This document shows positions 25,429 to 34,684 of a DNA stretch of 64,000 nucleotides, one piece after another. This stretch comes from Methylophilus sp. TWE2. GTDB taxonomy: Bacteria; Pseudomonadota; Gammaproteobacteria; Burkholderiales; Methylophilaceae. The notes beneath the pieces were generated by a model. It was not told the DNA's origin. It was given only the letters and a program-made list of their open reading frames with translations, and searched no databases. Within the stretch, counting starts at the first letter, position 1. Every line of letters begins with the position of its first letter. The translations under genes and the position numbers were made by a program. Location of the stretch: the NCBI RefSeq assembly GCF_001183865.1, contig NZ_CP012020.1, positions 62,001 through 126,000 of the forward strand. The letters are read 5' to 3'.

Positions 25429-26373
25429 GTGAGTACATTTAACCCTCCAGCCAAGCTTGTAATTGCCTCTAGAGAAAGTGCGCTTGCCATGTGGCAGGCC
25501 AAGCACATCCAGGCACGGTTACAAGCCTTCTATCCACAATGTGACGTCAGCATTTTAGGCATGACGACCACAGGTGACCAGATCCTGGATTCCCCGTTGT
25601 CACGCATTGGCGGCAAAGGCCTGTTTGTTAAAGAGCTTGAGAGTGCACTGGCTGACGGCCGCGCCGACTTGGCTGTACACAGCATGAAAGATGTGCCCAT
25701 GCATTTGCCGGAGGGATTCACGCTGGCCGCGACCGGGGAACGAGAGGATCCACGTGATGCATTTGTCTCCAATAGTTATACCAGCCTCGAAGAACTGCCC
25801 GAAGGCAGCGTGGTGGGCACCTCCAGCCTGCGCCGCCAAAGCCAGATTCAGGCCCGTTTTCCGCATTTAAAAATTGAATCCTTGCGCGGCAATGTGCAAA
25901 CCCGGTTGCGCAAACTGGACGAAGGCCAATATGCGGCCATTATCCTGGCCGCGGCGGGGCTGATCCGTCTGGAGTTAGGTGACCGCATCAAAGGGTTTAT
26001 CGACCCGGCAGACAGTATTCCAGCGGTGGGTCAGGGTGCGCTGGGCATTGAAATCAATGCCCGCCGCAATGACCTGATTCAGGTGTTGGCACCGCTCAAT
26101 CATGTGGATACCCAATTGTGCGTGGAAGCTGAACGTGGCTTTAGCCGTGCATTGGCGGGCAGTTGCACGGTGCCGCTGGGGGCTTATGCCACCAAGCAGG
26201 GCGACACCATCACCATGCAAGGATTTGTCGCCAGCGTGGATGGCAAGCAGATGCTCAAGGAAACAGTGACTGGCAATGCGGTTGAGGCAGAAAAACTGGG
26301 CCAGCAATTGGCGCAGCAGCTTATCTCACGTGGAGCGGATAAGATTCTGGCTGAGCTGGACGGCGTGAAATGA
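25429..26373 (+). CDS. hemC: Hydroxymethylbilane synthase (porphobilinogen deaminase)
   Basis: Condenses four porphobilinogen molecules into hydroxymethylbilane for heme, siroheme and cobalamin. Conserved blocks are [57 protein letters not shown] and the dipyrromethane attachment Cys246 in [13 protein letters not shown] choose GTG 25429 (314 aa), preceded by AAAGGTAAG, over the GTG at 25387 that opens the frame; E. coli HemC has a similar length. The stop overlaps hemD as ATGA. Confidence 0.95.
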   Translation: MSTFNPPAKLVIASRESALAMWQAKHIQARLQAFYPQCDVSILGMTTTGDQILDSPLSRIGGKGLFVKELESALADGRADLAVHSMKDVPMHLPEGFTLAATGEREDPRDAFVSNSYTSLEELPEGSVVGTSSLRRQSQIQARFPHLKIESLRGNVQTRLRKLDEGQYAAIILAAAGLIRLELGDRIKGFIDPADSIPAVGQGALGIEINARRNDLIQVLAPLNHVDTQLCVEAERGFSRALAGSCTVPLGAYATKQGDTITMQGFVASVDGKQMLKETVTGNAVEAEKLGQQLAQQLISRGADKILAELDGVK

Positions 26374-27140
26374 CCTCTTCTCCAACGGGGGGCCTGGCTG
26401 GCGTGCATATCGCCGTCACACGGCCACCCGAGCAGGCGAGCAGGCTGACAGCTGCTATTACGGCAGAGGGCGGACAAGTCATTTCATTTCCGTTACTGGA
26501 TATTCAAGGCTTACAGGATTTGTCGGCCTTTCATGCCGCCATCGCGCCACTCAGCCAGTTTGACTGGGTGATCTTTATCAGTAGCAATGCTGTACAGCAT
26601 GGCATGCCCTTGCTGCAACAAGCAGGCATTCCAGCGCAATTAAAATTTGCAGCCATCGGCCCGACCACTGCAGCCAGCCTGCAAGGATTTGGTGTTACAG
26701 AAATATTGACCCCTTCGGAGCGGTTTGACAGCGAGGCGTTGCTGGCGCTGCCAGCATTGCAACAGATGCAAGGCCAGCGTGTGTTGATTGTGCGCGGGGT
26801 AGGCGGGCGCGAAGTGCTGGCCGAGACCTTGAAACAACGAGGGGCCGATGTCGTGTTTGGCGAATGTTACCGCCGCGTCAATCCGCAAAGCAGTGCACAA
26901 GTGCTGGCGCAGGCTTATGATGAAGGCAAATTGCAGGCCATCGTCGTGACCAGTAGTGAGGCTTTGCGCTTTCTCCTAGATCTGGCTCAGGTTGCTGCAT
27001 GGCTGAAAGCCACCCCTTTATTTGTCAATCATGCGCGGATTGCCGAGCAGGCCAAAGCCGCAAAGCTGACGGTGTATTGCAGTGGTGTTTCTGGAGATAC
27101 CGCCATGCTGGAGTTATTAAAAAGCCATCTCCAGGCTTAA
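26370..27140 (+). CDS. hemD: Uroporphyrinogen-III synthase
   Basis: Closes and inverts ring D of hydroxymethylbilane to give uroporphyrinogen III. The family is poorly conserved. Recognisable parts are [21 protein letters not shown] at the N-terminus, [14 protein letters not shown] (about 69-82), [39 protein letters not shown] and the late [14 protein letters not shown]. The 256-residue length is normal, and position directly after hemC with a 4-nt overlap makes the call secure. No HemX/HemY genes follow. Confidence 0.93.
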   Translation: MTSSPTGGLAGVHIAVTRPPEQASRLTAAITAEGGQVISFPLLDIQGLQDLSAFHAAIAPLSQFDWVIFISSNAVQHGMPLLQQAGIPAQLKFAAIGPTTAASLQGFGVTEILTPSERFDSEALLALPALQQMQGQRVLIVRGVGGREVLAETLKQRGADVVFGECYRRVNPQSSAQVLAQAYDEGKLQAIVVTSSEALRFLLDLAQVAAWLKATPLFVNHARIAEQAKAAKLTVYCSGVSGDTAMLELLKSHLQA

Positions 27141-27162
27141 AGTGCTTTTCCGCGCTTGTGGA

Positions 27163-27831
27163 TCAATACGTTTTTCGTCTGAAGGCCAGAAACCCCAAGC
27201 CTAGTAAAAGCATTGCGCTTGTGTTCGCCTCTGGGACGGATGAAACGCTGATTGAGTTGTTGAGAGTGATAGATCCAGTAGTGGTTAAATTTCCGATGCT
27301 AATACTCGCATTCGAAAATACAATCCCGTTAGTATTCATCACATAAATGCTTCCACCCCCTGTTGGAGGGTTCATCGCATTGCTATTGGTGCTCGGTGAG
27401 CTGATTTGAATATTACTACCCGGGCTGACGCCAAGGTTAAAACTGCTCCAGATGATATCTCGTTTAACCGGTTGCCAACCAATAAGCAATGGCTCACCCC
27501 TATTGGCCTGATTTTGGATAGACTGAATGTTCACAGTGCTCGCGACTTGAATCCCCCCTTGGATCGTCGAAATCGAAATCTCAGGCGCATTCAAATTAAG
27601 ATTCTCAAGCAGCAAATCCCCGGCTGCGTGAATGAAGATGCTAGCGTCAGAGTCTATCCATCCGCCATTCAAGCTCAGGTTGCCCGCGCAACTGAGGGAA
27701 GCGCCCGACAGCGATGAGATAGACATCGCGCCACTGCAAGTGCTGCTGGCAAGGCTGATCATAGTAGTGTTGGCCTGGGCTGCCAAAGGCATGAAGGTCA
27801 TCCATGAGATGAGCGCGGTGAGTCGTAACAT
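27163..27831 (-). CDS. PEP-CTERM sorting-signal exported protein
   Basis: A 222-residue secreted protein with an N-terminal signal peptide (about 1-20, cleavage after AQA) and a C-terminal sorting signal: VPEANTSAMLLLGLGFLAF then RRK, i.e. a VPEA variant of VPEP, a hydrophobic helix and a basic tail. Such proteins are handled by exosortase and linked to exopolysaccharide. The middle is rich in Ser, Asn, Ile and Gly with repeated SIS/ISI strands, suggesting a beta-helix-like fold. No exosortase gene is in the window. It converges on hemD. Confidence 0.8.
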   Translation of the reverse strand: MLRLTALISWMTFMPLAAQANTTMISLASSTCSGAMSISSLSGASLSCAGNLSLNGGWIDSDASIFIHAAGDLLLENLNLNAPEISISTIQGGIQVASTVNIQSIQNQANRGEPLLIGWQPVKRDIIWSSFNLGVSPGSNIQISSPSTNSNAMNPPTGGGSIYVMNTNGIVFSNASISIGNLTTTGSITLNNSISVSSVPEANTSAMLLLGLGFLAFRRKTY

Positions 27832-27955
27832 TTGATATCCCTGATGATTTTGTTTGAGTTTTCACACAGTCTAGCGCTCAGTGTCTCCGGCAAAATGATG
27901 GTTTAATGAAACCCGGATTATGAATGGACTAAATATTTTTTAATGAATAAGGTGC

Positions 27956-27990
27956 TTGACAAAATAAACTAAATAACTAATTATTTAGTT
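27956..27990 (+). promoter_or_regulatory. Promoter and ArsR-type operator of the aas-lplT operon
   Basis: A consensus -35 TTGACA (27956-27961) is followed by a perfect palindrome: AACTAAATAA (27967-27976), 4-bp spacer, TTATTTAGTT (27981-27990). A -10 element would fall inside it (around 27978-27984). The palindrome ends 2 bp before the regulator's ATG. Its position suits autorepression by the ArsR-family protein encoded immediately downstream. Confidence 0.7.
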
Positions 27991-27992
27991 AT

Positions 27993-28298
27993 ATGAAAAC
28001 AATCATCCAAATTCCAGAGCCCTGGAGTCAAATTTCCGAGTTGTTCGTCGCGCTAGGTGATGCGCACCGGCAACGGATTCTGCTGTCTTTTGATAAGGAC
28101 GAGCGGCTCACTATCCTGCAAATTGTTGAAGGTTCGCAGTTGAGCCGTACCGCAGTGACGCATCATTTAAAGGTGTTAGAGCGGGGCGGGGCCTTGCAAA
28201 GTGAAAAAATTGGCCGCGAAGTGTATTTTTGGGTGAATAAGCCATTCATGCAGCAGGCGCTACAAAATGTGATCAATTATATTAAAGAAGACATATAA
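27993..28298 (+). CDS. ArsR-family transcriptional regulator
   Basis: A 101-residue winged-helix regulator. The HTH is ILQIVEGSQLSRTAVTHHLKVLERGG (about 46-71), and the N-terminal ELFVALGDAHRQRILLSF is typical of ArsR/SmtB proteins. No Cys cluster for metal binding is present (no cysteines seen), so it probably senses something other than arsenic or zinc. The ATG lies 2 bp after an operator-like palindrome and has no Shine-Dalgarno, suggesting a leaderless or very short-leader transcript. It precedes aas by 28 nt and most likely controls aas-lplT. Confidence 0.88.
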   Translation: MKTIIQIPEPWSQISELFVALGDAHRQRILLSFDKDERLTILQIVEGSQLSRTAVTHHLKVLERGGALQSEKIGREVYFWVNKPFMQQALQNVINYIKEDI

Positions 28299-28326
28299 AA
28301 AAGAGAGTTGAGACGGAGAGGAAACA

Positions 28327-30459
28327 ATGCTGGTAAGTATATTAAGAGGATTATGCCGTTTACTGTTCCGCGTACGTGTCAGCGGACTGGAGAATGTTCC
28401 TGCTGAAGACAGGTTGCTGATTATTGCCAATCACGAGTCATTGCTGGACGGATTGTTGCTGGGGCTGTTTCTGCCCAAGCGAGCCACTTTTGTGGTGCAC
28501 AATGAGGTGCTGGAAAATTTTTTCTTCCGCTGGATTCTGAAATTGACCCCCCATTTAGGCGTGGATCCGCGTAGTCCGTTGGCAATGAAAAAAGTCATTC
28601 AGCATCTTAATGCGGGTGAAAATGTCGTGATATTCCCCGAAGGACGCATCACATTAACCGGGGCCTTGATGAAGGTGTATGACGGACCTGGTTTTGTGGC
28701 CGCCAAAACCAATGTGAAAATCCTGCCTGTTCGCGTGGAAGGCGCGGCGCAATCCTATTTTGGCAGATTGTCTGAAGGTCATCCGCGCAAGTTATTGCCG
28801 CATGTCACGTTGACCGTGATGCCCACGACGGAAATCAATATTGAAGAGCCAGCAGACAGACCGCTCACTGCGAAGCAGAAGCGTCGTCTGGCGGGTGAAG
28901 CCATGCGCAACATCATGCAGCACATGCTGTTTAAAACTCAGCAGGGAAAAACCCTGTTTGAAGCTTTTCTCGATAGCCGCAATAAATTTGGTGCCAGCAG
29001 CCCAATCATTGAGGATATGAACGAAGTGGAAGACACTTATCAGGAGGTTTTAAAACGAAGCCTCGCGCTCGGACGTATTGCCTGCAAGGTCAGTCAGTCT
29101 GGTGAAGCAGTTGGTGTATTAATGCCGAATGTCACCAATACCCTGGCGTTGATTCTCGGGATGTCGGCGTTCAAACGCATTCCAGCCATGCTCAATTACA
29201 CGTCGGGTACCGCAGGTATGCAGAATGCCTGTATTGCCGCGAACATTCGTACCGTCATTACCTCTCGCAAATTTCTTGAAACCGCCAAGCTGGTAGAGGT
29301 CGTCGCGCAGTTAAAAAACCTGAAGATCGTTTATCTGGAGGACTTGAGACAGCAGTTTGGCGTGGTTGATAAGCTCTGGTTGATGGCTTATGCATTACGC
29401 TTTCCGCGGTTGGTCATGAAGCCTGCCCAGTCTGAAGACACGTTGGTGATATTGTTCACCTCCGGATCAGAAGGAAAACCTAAAGGGGTGGTGCACAGCC
29501 ATAAAAGCATCCTGTCGAATATACATCAGACCATCGCCATGCTGGACTTTAATCCAACAGACAAATTGCTGATGTCCTTGCCGCTGTTCCATGCGTTTGG
29601 CTATACCTGTTCCCTGCTCGCATTGCTGAATGGCGTGCATATCCTGCTGTTCCCTTCGCCATTGCAATACAAAGTGATTCCGGAAGTGATTTATGACCAT
29701 GGTTGTACGATATTGATCTCCACCAGTACTTTCCTGGCCAGTTATGCCAGGTTTGCCCATCCGTATGATTTTTATAAGCTGCGCATGGTGGTGGCCGGTG
29801 CTGAAAAGCTGAATGAAGAGGTGCGCAAGGTGTACCAAGAGAAATTTGGCATTCGCATCCTGGAAGGCTATGGCGCTACCGAATGTGCCCCTGTGATTTC
29901 TGCCAATACACCGATGGCCAATAAAAACGGGACGGTGGGTCAGTTATTCCCTGGCATCGAATGCAAACTGGAACCCGTGCCGGGCATTGAGAATGGTGGC
30001 GTGTTGCATGTGAAAGGCGACAATATCATGCAAGGCTATTATTTATACGACCAGCCAGGCGTATTGGTGCCACCGGAGGGTGGCTGGTACAACACTGGTG
30101 ATGTGGTCGACATTGATGAGGAAGGCTTTATTCATATTAAAGGCCGCGTAAAGCGTTTTGCCAAAGTGGCTGGAGAAATGGTTTCGTTAGAAACTGTTGA
30201 GAAGATTGCTAATACCGCGGCGCCAGACCATCAACATGCGGCGACCACACAAACCGATGCGAACCGTGGTGAAAACATCGTCTTGTTTACAACAGACTCA
30301 AAACTGAAACGGGATGATTTACAGGTGGTTGCCAAGAATTTTGGTGCGCCAGAAATTGCTATTGCCAGAAAACTGGTTCATGTGGAAGAAATTCCATTAT
30401 TGGGGACGGGCAAAACCGATTATGTCACTTTGAAACAAATGGCGGAAAAAGCAGCATGA
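28327..30459 (+). CDS. aas: Bifunctional lysophospholipid acyltransferase / acyl-ACP synthetase Aas
   Basis: Re-acylates lysophosphatidylethanolamine at the inner membrane, activating fatty acid on ACP. The N-terminal PlsC-like acyltransferase domain has NHESLLDG (His36, Asp41; HX4D) and FPEGRIT (about 103-109). The C-terminal AMP-forming ligase domain has TSGSEGKPKGVVHSHKS (about 378-394), YGATECAP and TGDVVDIDEEGFIHIKGR. The total of 710 residues matches E. coli Aas (719). The stop overlaps the lplT start (ATGA), the order known from E. coli. An ArsR regulator just upstream is not part of the E. coli locus. Confidence 0.93.
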   Translation: MLVSILRGLCRLLFRVRVSGLENVPAEDRLLIIANHESLLDGLLLGLFLPKRATFVVHNEVLENFFFRWILKLTPHLGVDPRSPLAMKKVIQHLNAGENVVIFPEGRITLTGALMKVYDGPGFVAAKTNVKILPVRVEGAAQSYFGRLSEGHPRKLLPHVTLTVMPTTEINIEEPADRPLTAKQKRRLAGEAMRNIMQHMLFKTQQGKTLFEAFLDSRNKFGASSPIIEDMNEVEDTYQEVLKRSLALGRIACKVSQSGEAVGVLMPNVTNTLALILGMSAFKRIPAMLNYTSGTAGMQNACIAANIRTVITSRKFLETAKLVEVVAQLKNLKIVYLEDLRQQFGVVDKLWLMAYALRFPRLVMKPAQSEDTLVILFTSGSEGKPKGVVHSHKSILSNIHQTIAMLDFNPTDKLLMSLPLFHAFGYTCSLLALLNGVHILLFPSPLQYKVIPEVIYDHGCTILISTSTFLASYARFAHPYDFYKLRMVVAGAEKLNEEVRKVYQEKFGIRILEGYGATECAPVISANTPMANKNGTVGQLFPGIECKLEPVPGIENGGVLHVKGDNIMQGYYLYDQPGVLVPPEGGWYNTGDVVDIDEEGFIHIKGRVKRFAKVAGEMVSLETVEKIANTAAPDHQHAATTQTDANRGENIVLFTTDSKLKRDDLQVVAKNFGAPEIAIARKLVHVEEIPLLGTGKTDYVTLKQMAEKAA

Positions 30460-31778
30460 GCAATCCATTCAATCTTCTTCGCCAGCAAAGGTTTGCCCCT
30501 TTTTTCTGGACTCAAGGCCTGGGTGCCTTTAATGACAATGTGTTTAAAACCGCATTGATTACGCAAGTGGCTTTTAATACTGCCAGCCTGACGACGATGG
30601 ATGGCGCTACCTTGGCGACCCTGCTGCCAGGTCTGTTTATTTTGCCGTTCTTCCTGTTTTCGGCCTCGGCCGGCCAGCTGGCAGATAAATATGAAAAATC
30701 GCAAATTATCCGCTTGGTGAAAATACTGGAGATTTGCATCATGCTGTTTGCCAGCATAGGCTTTTTAAGTCGCAGCCTGTTGATGCTGGCACTGGCGCTG
30801 TTTTTGATGGGCTTACACTCCACTTTGTTTGGCCCGGTGAAATATTCCTATTTGCCGCAGCACTTACAACCCGGTGAACTCACGGCAGGTAACGGCCTGG
30901 TGGAAATGGGCAGCTTTGTTGCCATTCTGCTGGGACAGGTGCTGGGTGCATGGCTAGGCAGTCTGGAGCAGCATGCCTTGTTCACCAGCCTGAGCGTGTT
31001 ATTGATTGCTGTGTCAGGCTACCACTTGAGTCGAGGGATCCCGTTGTCTCCGGCACCAGTGCCGGAAATCAAGATTAACTGGAACCCCATCACTGAAACG
31101 ATCAAGAATGTACGCACCTTCTGGGCGCAACAAACCTTGTGGGTAGCGATTGTGGCGATTTCATGGTTCTGGTTTTTTGGAGCTACATTGCTGGCGCAAT
31201 TCCCTAATCTGGCCAAGCATGTGCTGCAAGGCAGCGAGCGTGACTTTATCAGCCTGCTCTCAATTTTTTCAGTGGGCGTGGGCGTGGGTTCGGTCTGGTG
31301 TGAAAAGCTCTCCAAGGGCAAGCAGGAGTTGGGGCTGGTCATGCTGGGAGCACTGGGCATGTCACTCTTCACTTGGGATTTTGCCAGCGTCACCCAAAAT
31401 ATCCAGCAACAGCTGCTTGCCAATCCAGCACTGACTTTACATACACTGGCTGGGCTGGATTATTGGCATATGTTGCTGGATGTGGCATGTCTGGGGATCA
31501 GTGGCGGCCTGTATATTGTGCCTCTGTATGTATTGCTGCAAAGCCGTGCTGAAACAGGTTATCAATCCCGTGTCATCGCAGCAAATAACATTATGAATGC
31601 CTTGTTTATGGTGCTTTCTGCCGGCTTTTCGGTGATGTTATTTGGCATGGGTGTCACTATCCCGCAATTATTTGCCATCACAGCTGCATCGAATCTGCTG
31701 GTGGCGATATATCTATGCTTGCGCCAGCCGGAATATTGGTACAGCGTGCGTGATTATCTGATGGGTTTTAGAGGCTAA
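30456..31778 (+). CDS. lplT: Lysophospholipid transporter LplT
   Basis: Major-facilitator protein of 440 residues with about 12 membrane helices that flips lysophospholipids inward for re-acylation by Aas. The N-terminal FFWTQGLGAFNDNVFKTAL and SAGQLADKYEK (loop 2-3 MFS motif) and GPVKYSYLPQHL are typical of LplT. It is translationally coupled to aas and overlaps by one base (TAATG) with the next gene, so all three belong to one operon. Confidence 0.92.
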   Translation: MSNPFNLLRQQRFAPFFWTQGLGAFNDNVFKTALITQVAFNTASLTTMDGATLATLLPGLFILPFFLFSASAGQLADKYEKSQIIRLVKILEICIMLFASIGFLSRSLLMLALALFLMGLHSTLFGPVKYSYLPQHLQPGELTAGNGLVEMGSFVAILLGQVLGAWLGSLEQHALFTSLSVLLIAVSGYHLSRGIPLSPAPVPEIKINWNPITETIKNVRTFWAQQTLWVAIVAISWFWFFGATLLAQFPNLAKHVLQGSERDFISLLSIFSVGVGVGSVWCEKLSKGKQELGLVMLGALGMSLFTWDFASVTQNIQQQLLANPALTLHTLAGLDYWHMLLDVACLGISGGLYIVPLYVLLQSRAETGYQSRVIAANNIMNALFMVLSAGFSVMLFGMGVTIPQLFAITAASNLLVAIYLCLRQPEYWYSVRDYLMGFRG

Positions 31779-33391
31779 TGATGCGACGACTGTTTGGGGT
31801 TGGCCTCGGCCTGATTTCGTCGTTCGTAGAGGGCCAGCCAGCGGTGGATGCTTTGGGAATGTATCCGCAAGCGCAATTACAGACAGTAGAAGGTGTGTGC
31901 CCGCAATGCCAGACCTTGCCACAAACTTTATGGTATTTCCGCCATGAGACGTTTGCCGTGCCTAAACCAGGAGTGCCGGTTTCTAAAATAGAGTCCAGCA
32001 AGCGGGGTGCTGAAGATATCCAGGCCCTTAATCCGGAAGCGTTGCCTGAACTGGTATGGACAGGGTCCAGCCAATATTGGCCGCAGGTGACGCTCAATGC
32101 GGCAGCCACGGAAGTCACGACTGAGCAAGGTCAGCGTTTTAATCTCAAGCTGGTCCCCAAGATTGCCAGCAACCATGCATACTGGAACGCAGATACCAGC
32201 GAATTCCTCAGCCGATCTAAGGTTTCCATTCGCGGTGAATTAGAAGGTACAACCCTGGTTGCACGTACATTCTGGCCACACACCTTCAAGCTAGATTTGA
32301 CTGATGGTCAGCAACCACTGCAACGCGGTGAAACCTTGCAATCACTGGTACAGTTTTCCAATGGCGGCGCCCGCAGCCCATACCAAAGCAGGTTGTTATG
32401 GGAGAGGTCACCCGGTGTGGGGCAACGCTCGGCAGGAAAAACCGCCTTAGGCATTTTGCTCAATGGCGCCCAGGGCGATGATGATGAAGCGCATGGGGGA
32501 CACTTTGCCCTGGCTACTGGCGTGGTGGGTGCGCAGGGCGAGTACGGAACCTGGCTGGTGAATAATTACTACAACCTGGCCACAAATAGTGAAAAAGGCA
32601 TTATTGCCGGGGTGACGCCTTTTGATAAATATATGGGGGACCTCAATAGCGGACAGGCTTTTTACCGGCCGTCTTATATGCTGGTGGCCGTGTTCAGCCA
32701 GCCTGATATCCCTAGACAAATCCAGGCGCTAAGTAATCGAGTCATGCAACATTTTCATCACAATGACCTGGTATACGACCATGCATTGGAAAATTGTGCC
32801 GGTATGAGTATAGACACCCTGCGGCAGCTAGGCTGGCAAGTGCCCGAGCGTGGGGTGGAAAGTGTCCTAAAGGCCAGTGCAGCTTACTGGTATGTGGCGG
32901 CTACAGAACGCAGCCTGCAAAAAGGTCGGGCGATCTATGATTACCTGAATACCGAAATGACGCGGTTGTTTCCGGCTGTGGCGTTTGATGCGATAGGCAA
33001 TGATTTGCTCAATATCGCGAAAACAGGCGAGCAACATACGCTAACGTCAGACGCCATGCAAGCCATGCCCCGGCAATTAGAGGCACTTTATTTTGTCCGT
33101 ATTCCGCAGATTCCTTCTAGCCGTGCGTTTGGTCTGGCGCCTGTGTACAGTTTTGCCCAATATTTGCAACAGGCCCCGGCCGATAGAAGCCAGTGGAAGG
33201 TTATTCCGGTGACGCCAAATCCATTACCTGAACAGCTGAAAAAGAGCTTGGCGCTGCAGCCGCAAGCGCCAGCATTGCTGCCTTTGTCCGCGATTTTTTT
33301 CCTCGCCAGTGCGACAAGCATCGTATGGGTTTTATTATTAGCACTCAGGAAAGGGTGGCGTAAGGTGTTCATAAATGCGATCAATCACTGA
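31778..33391 (+). CDS. Unknown membrane-anchored protein in the aas-lplT operon, possible permuted papain-fold enzyme
   Basis: A 537-residue protein not matched to a named family. The C-terminus has one transmembrane helix (about 501-522) followed by basic residues; an N-terminal signal is weak. Two conserved-looking blocks stand out: HGGHFALATG (His242) and, about 100 residues later, HALENCAGMSIDTLRQLGW (Cys340). A His block before an NC(x)nS-type Cys block is the order seen in circularly permuted NlpC/P60 and LRAT-like enzymes, several of which act on lipids. Between them lie NNYYNL and DKYMGDLNSGQ. A catalytic role is inference. The start shares a base with the lplT stop, implying cofunction with lysophospholipid recycling. 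Confidence 0.7.
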   Translation: MMRRLFGVGLGLISSFVEGQPAVDALGMYPQAQLQTVEGVCPQCQTLPQTLWYFRHETFAVPKPGVPVSKIESSKRGAEDIQALNPEALPELVWTGSSQYWPQVTLNAAATEVTTEQGQRFNLKLVPKIASNHAYWNADTSEFLSRSKVSIRGELEGTTLVARTFWPHTFKLDLTDGQQPLQRGETLQSLVQFSNGGARSPYQSRLLWERSPGVGQRSAGKTALGILLNGAQGDDDEAHGGHFALATGVVGAQGEYGTWLVNNYYNLATNSEKGIIAGVTPFDKYMGDLNSGQAFYRPSYMLVAVFSQPDIPRQIQALSNRVMQHFHHNDLVYDHALENCAGMSIDTLRQLGWQVPERGVESVLKASAAYWYVAATERSLQKGRAIYDYLNTEMTRLFPAVAFDAIGNDLLNIAKTGEQHTLTSDAMQAMPRQLEALYFVRIPQIPSSRAFGLAPVYSFAQYLQQAPADRSQWKVIPVTPNPLPEQLKKSLALQPQAPALLPLSAIFFLASATSIVWVLLLALRKGWRKVFINAINH

Positions 33392-33466
33392 GGTATGATG
33401 ATTCCTTACATTAAAAGGGCGACCTGTTTTGGTGTGTTGGTTTAACCACTTATTAAAGCAAACGTT

Positions 33467-33967
33467 ATGAAAAAAACTTTTTTGGCTGTCATGTTAATCA
33501 GTCTGTTATTGAATGAGGCACGGGCGCAGGAAAGTGCGGATTTAGAGTCAGAATCCAGAAACGTTGCTTCGGCCTTTATGGGCGCAGCCAATTTTGTGGT
33601 GGGCCGCATCGGCATTGAGTGCCTGGGTGTGCTTGGTCGACTGGAGACACCACGAGAGTATGTGCATATCTGGCAGGAGCGCAATGCGAAATACTACGAT
33701 GCTTCGACCAAATACGTGGCAAAGAAAATGGAGGCTGCGTTTGCATCTGGGGGCAATGTTGCCAGGGATGCCGTGCTCAAAGAATATTCAACCATCGTGC
33801 GCAAAGAAGCGGAAGGCACGATTGTCGACTGGATAGGCCGCGGAAATAAAAAGGATGGTTGCCAGCGCGCAGTCATGCTGATCGATAGAGGAATACTGGA
33901 TGTGAACCCTGAGATGCCCATCTACCAGGATTTACAATCGTTACTCAATTGGTCAGTGATGAATTGA
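33467..33967 (+). CDS. Small exported protein of unknown function
   Basis: A 166-residue protein with a clear signal peptide (MKKTFLAVMLISLLLNEARA, cleavage about residue 20). The mature part is helical, with two cysteines (in GIECLGVLGR and KKDGCQRAVM) that could form a disulphide in the periplasm. No family was recognised. It is preceded by a 75-bp gap with no clear terminator and followed by another small secreted protein gene. Confidence 0.65.
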   Translation: MKKTFLAVMLISLLLNEARAQESADLESESRNVASAFMGAANFVVGRIGIECLGVLGRLETPREYVHIWQERNAKYYDASTKYVAKKMEAAFASGGNVARDAVLKEYSTIVRKEAEGTIVDWIGRGNKKDGCQRAVMLIDRGILDVNPEMPIYQDLQSLLNWSVMN

Positions 33968-34129
33968 ATTGCCGCAAGCCCGCTGAGCGTTTTGGGAATG
34001 GTCGGCGAATGCGAGACAGTGGCCTGGCAGTCGCTTCCTACATAAAAATCAGCGCAGTTCTGATAGGGTGATTTTCATAGGCATTATTAAATAAATCAAC
34101 ATACTTTGTTTTTATTTAAGGATGCAACC

Positions 34130-34507
34130 ATGAATAAACTACTGATGACAATATTGGTTTTTATTGTTTCGACCACGACTATCTCTGCGGCTGAAAGCAA
34201 AGATGACGCGGCAACGTTAGGCACTTCTAAAAGTCCTCAAGTGGATAGGCAGCAAAGTCGTACAGACAAGGGGCCCATTAGCGGGAGCCAGGATGGTGTT
34301 CCTCATGATGCTAGTAACCTTGGTAATGAGAACAGCCCGCAGGTCAAAAACCAACGCCAGCGGATTGAGATGGACTCCGCGGATCGGCCATTTAAAAAAC
34401 AGAAAAACAAAGTACTGAGAAACAAAGATGAAAAAGCCGGGACCACTCAAGGCAATCCTGTGCAGCCAACGGAATACGAAGCGGCGCCACCAGCGACGAC
34501 CCATTAA
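34130..34507 (+). CDS. Small secreted, disordered hydrophilic protein
   Basis: A 125-residue protein with signal peptide (about 1-20, ending ISAA) and a hydrophilic, low-complexity mature part rich in Lys, Gln, Asn, Ser and Pro. SPQV occurs twice (near GTSKSPQVDRQQS and GNENSPQVKNQRQ), a short internal duplication. ATG 34130 with AAGGA upstream is preferred to the earlier ATG 34106. No function recognised. Confidence 0.6.
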   Translation: MNKLLMTILVFIVSTTTISAAESKDDAATLGTSKSPQVDRQQSRTDKGPISGSQDGVPHDASNLGNENSPQVKNQRQRIEMDSADRPFKKQKNKVLRNKDEKAGTTQGNPVQPTEYEAAPPATTH

Positions 34508-34517
34508 TGGTTTAAGC

Positions 34518-34640
34518 ATGTTTACGTTTTGTTCGATCTTAGGGATTGCTTTTGCAGTCCCGTTTTATGCTGATGAGACTCAGCTGATATCCACAAGATG
34601 TGATTTTAAACATCTGCCATGTCTCATCCAGCACCTTTAG
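34518..34640 (+). CDS. Possible 40-residue exported peptide
   Basis: The frame from ATG 34518 gives a hydrophobic N-terminus (MFTFCSILGIAFAVPFYA) resembling a signal peptide and a short mature part with two cysteines seven residues apart (CDFKHLPC). No Shine-Dalgarno is evident, so it may be a remnant of a longer gene or chance. Low confidence. Confidence 0.25.
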   Translation: MFTFCSILGIAFAVPFYADETQLISTRCDFKHLPCLIQHL

Positions 34641-34684
34641 GATCAAAAGTAGTCTGATGTATTCCTGATAAAAAGAGCGTTCCT

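Noticed and set aside
34428..34517. Upstream part of the 70-codon frame ending at 34640
   Set aside because: It overlaps the end of the 34130-34507 gene in another frame; only the segment from ATG 34518 has a signal-peptide look and is listed at low confidence.
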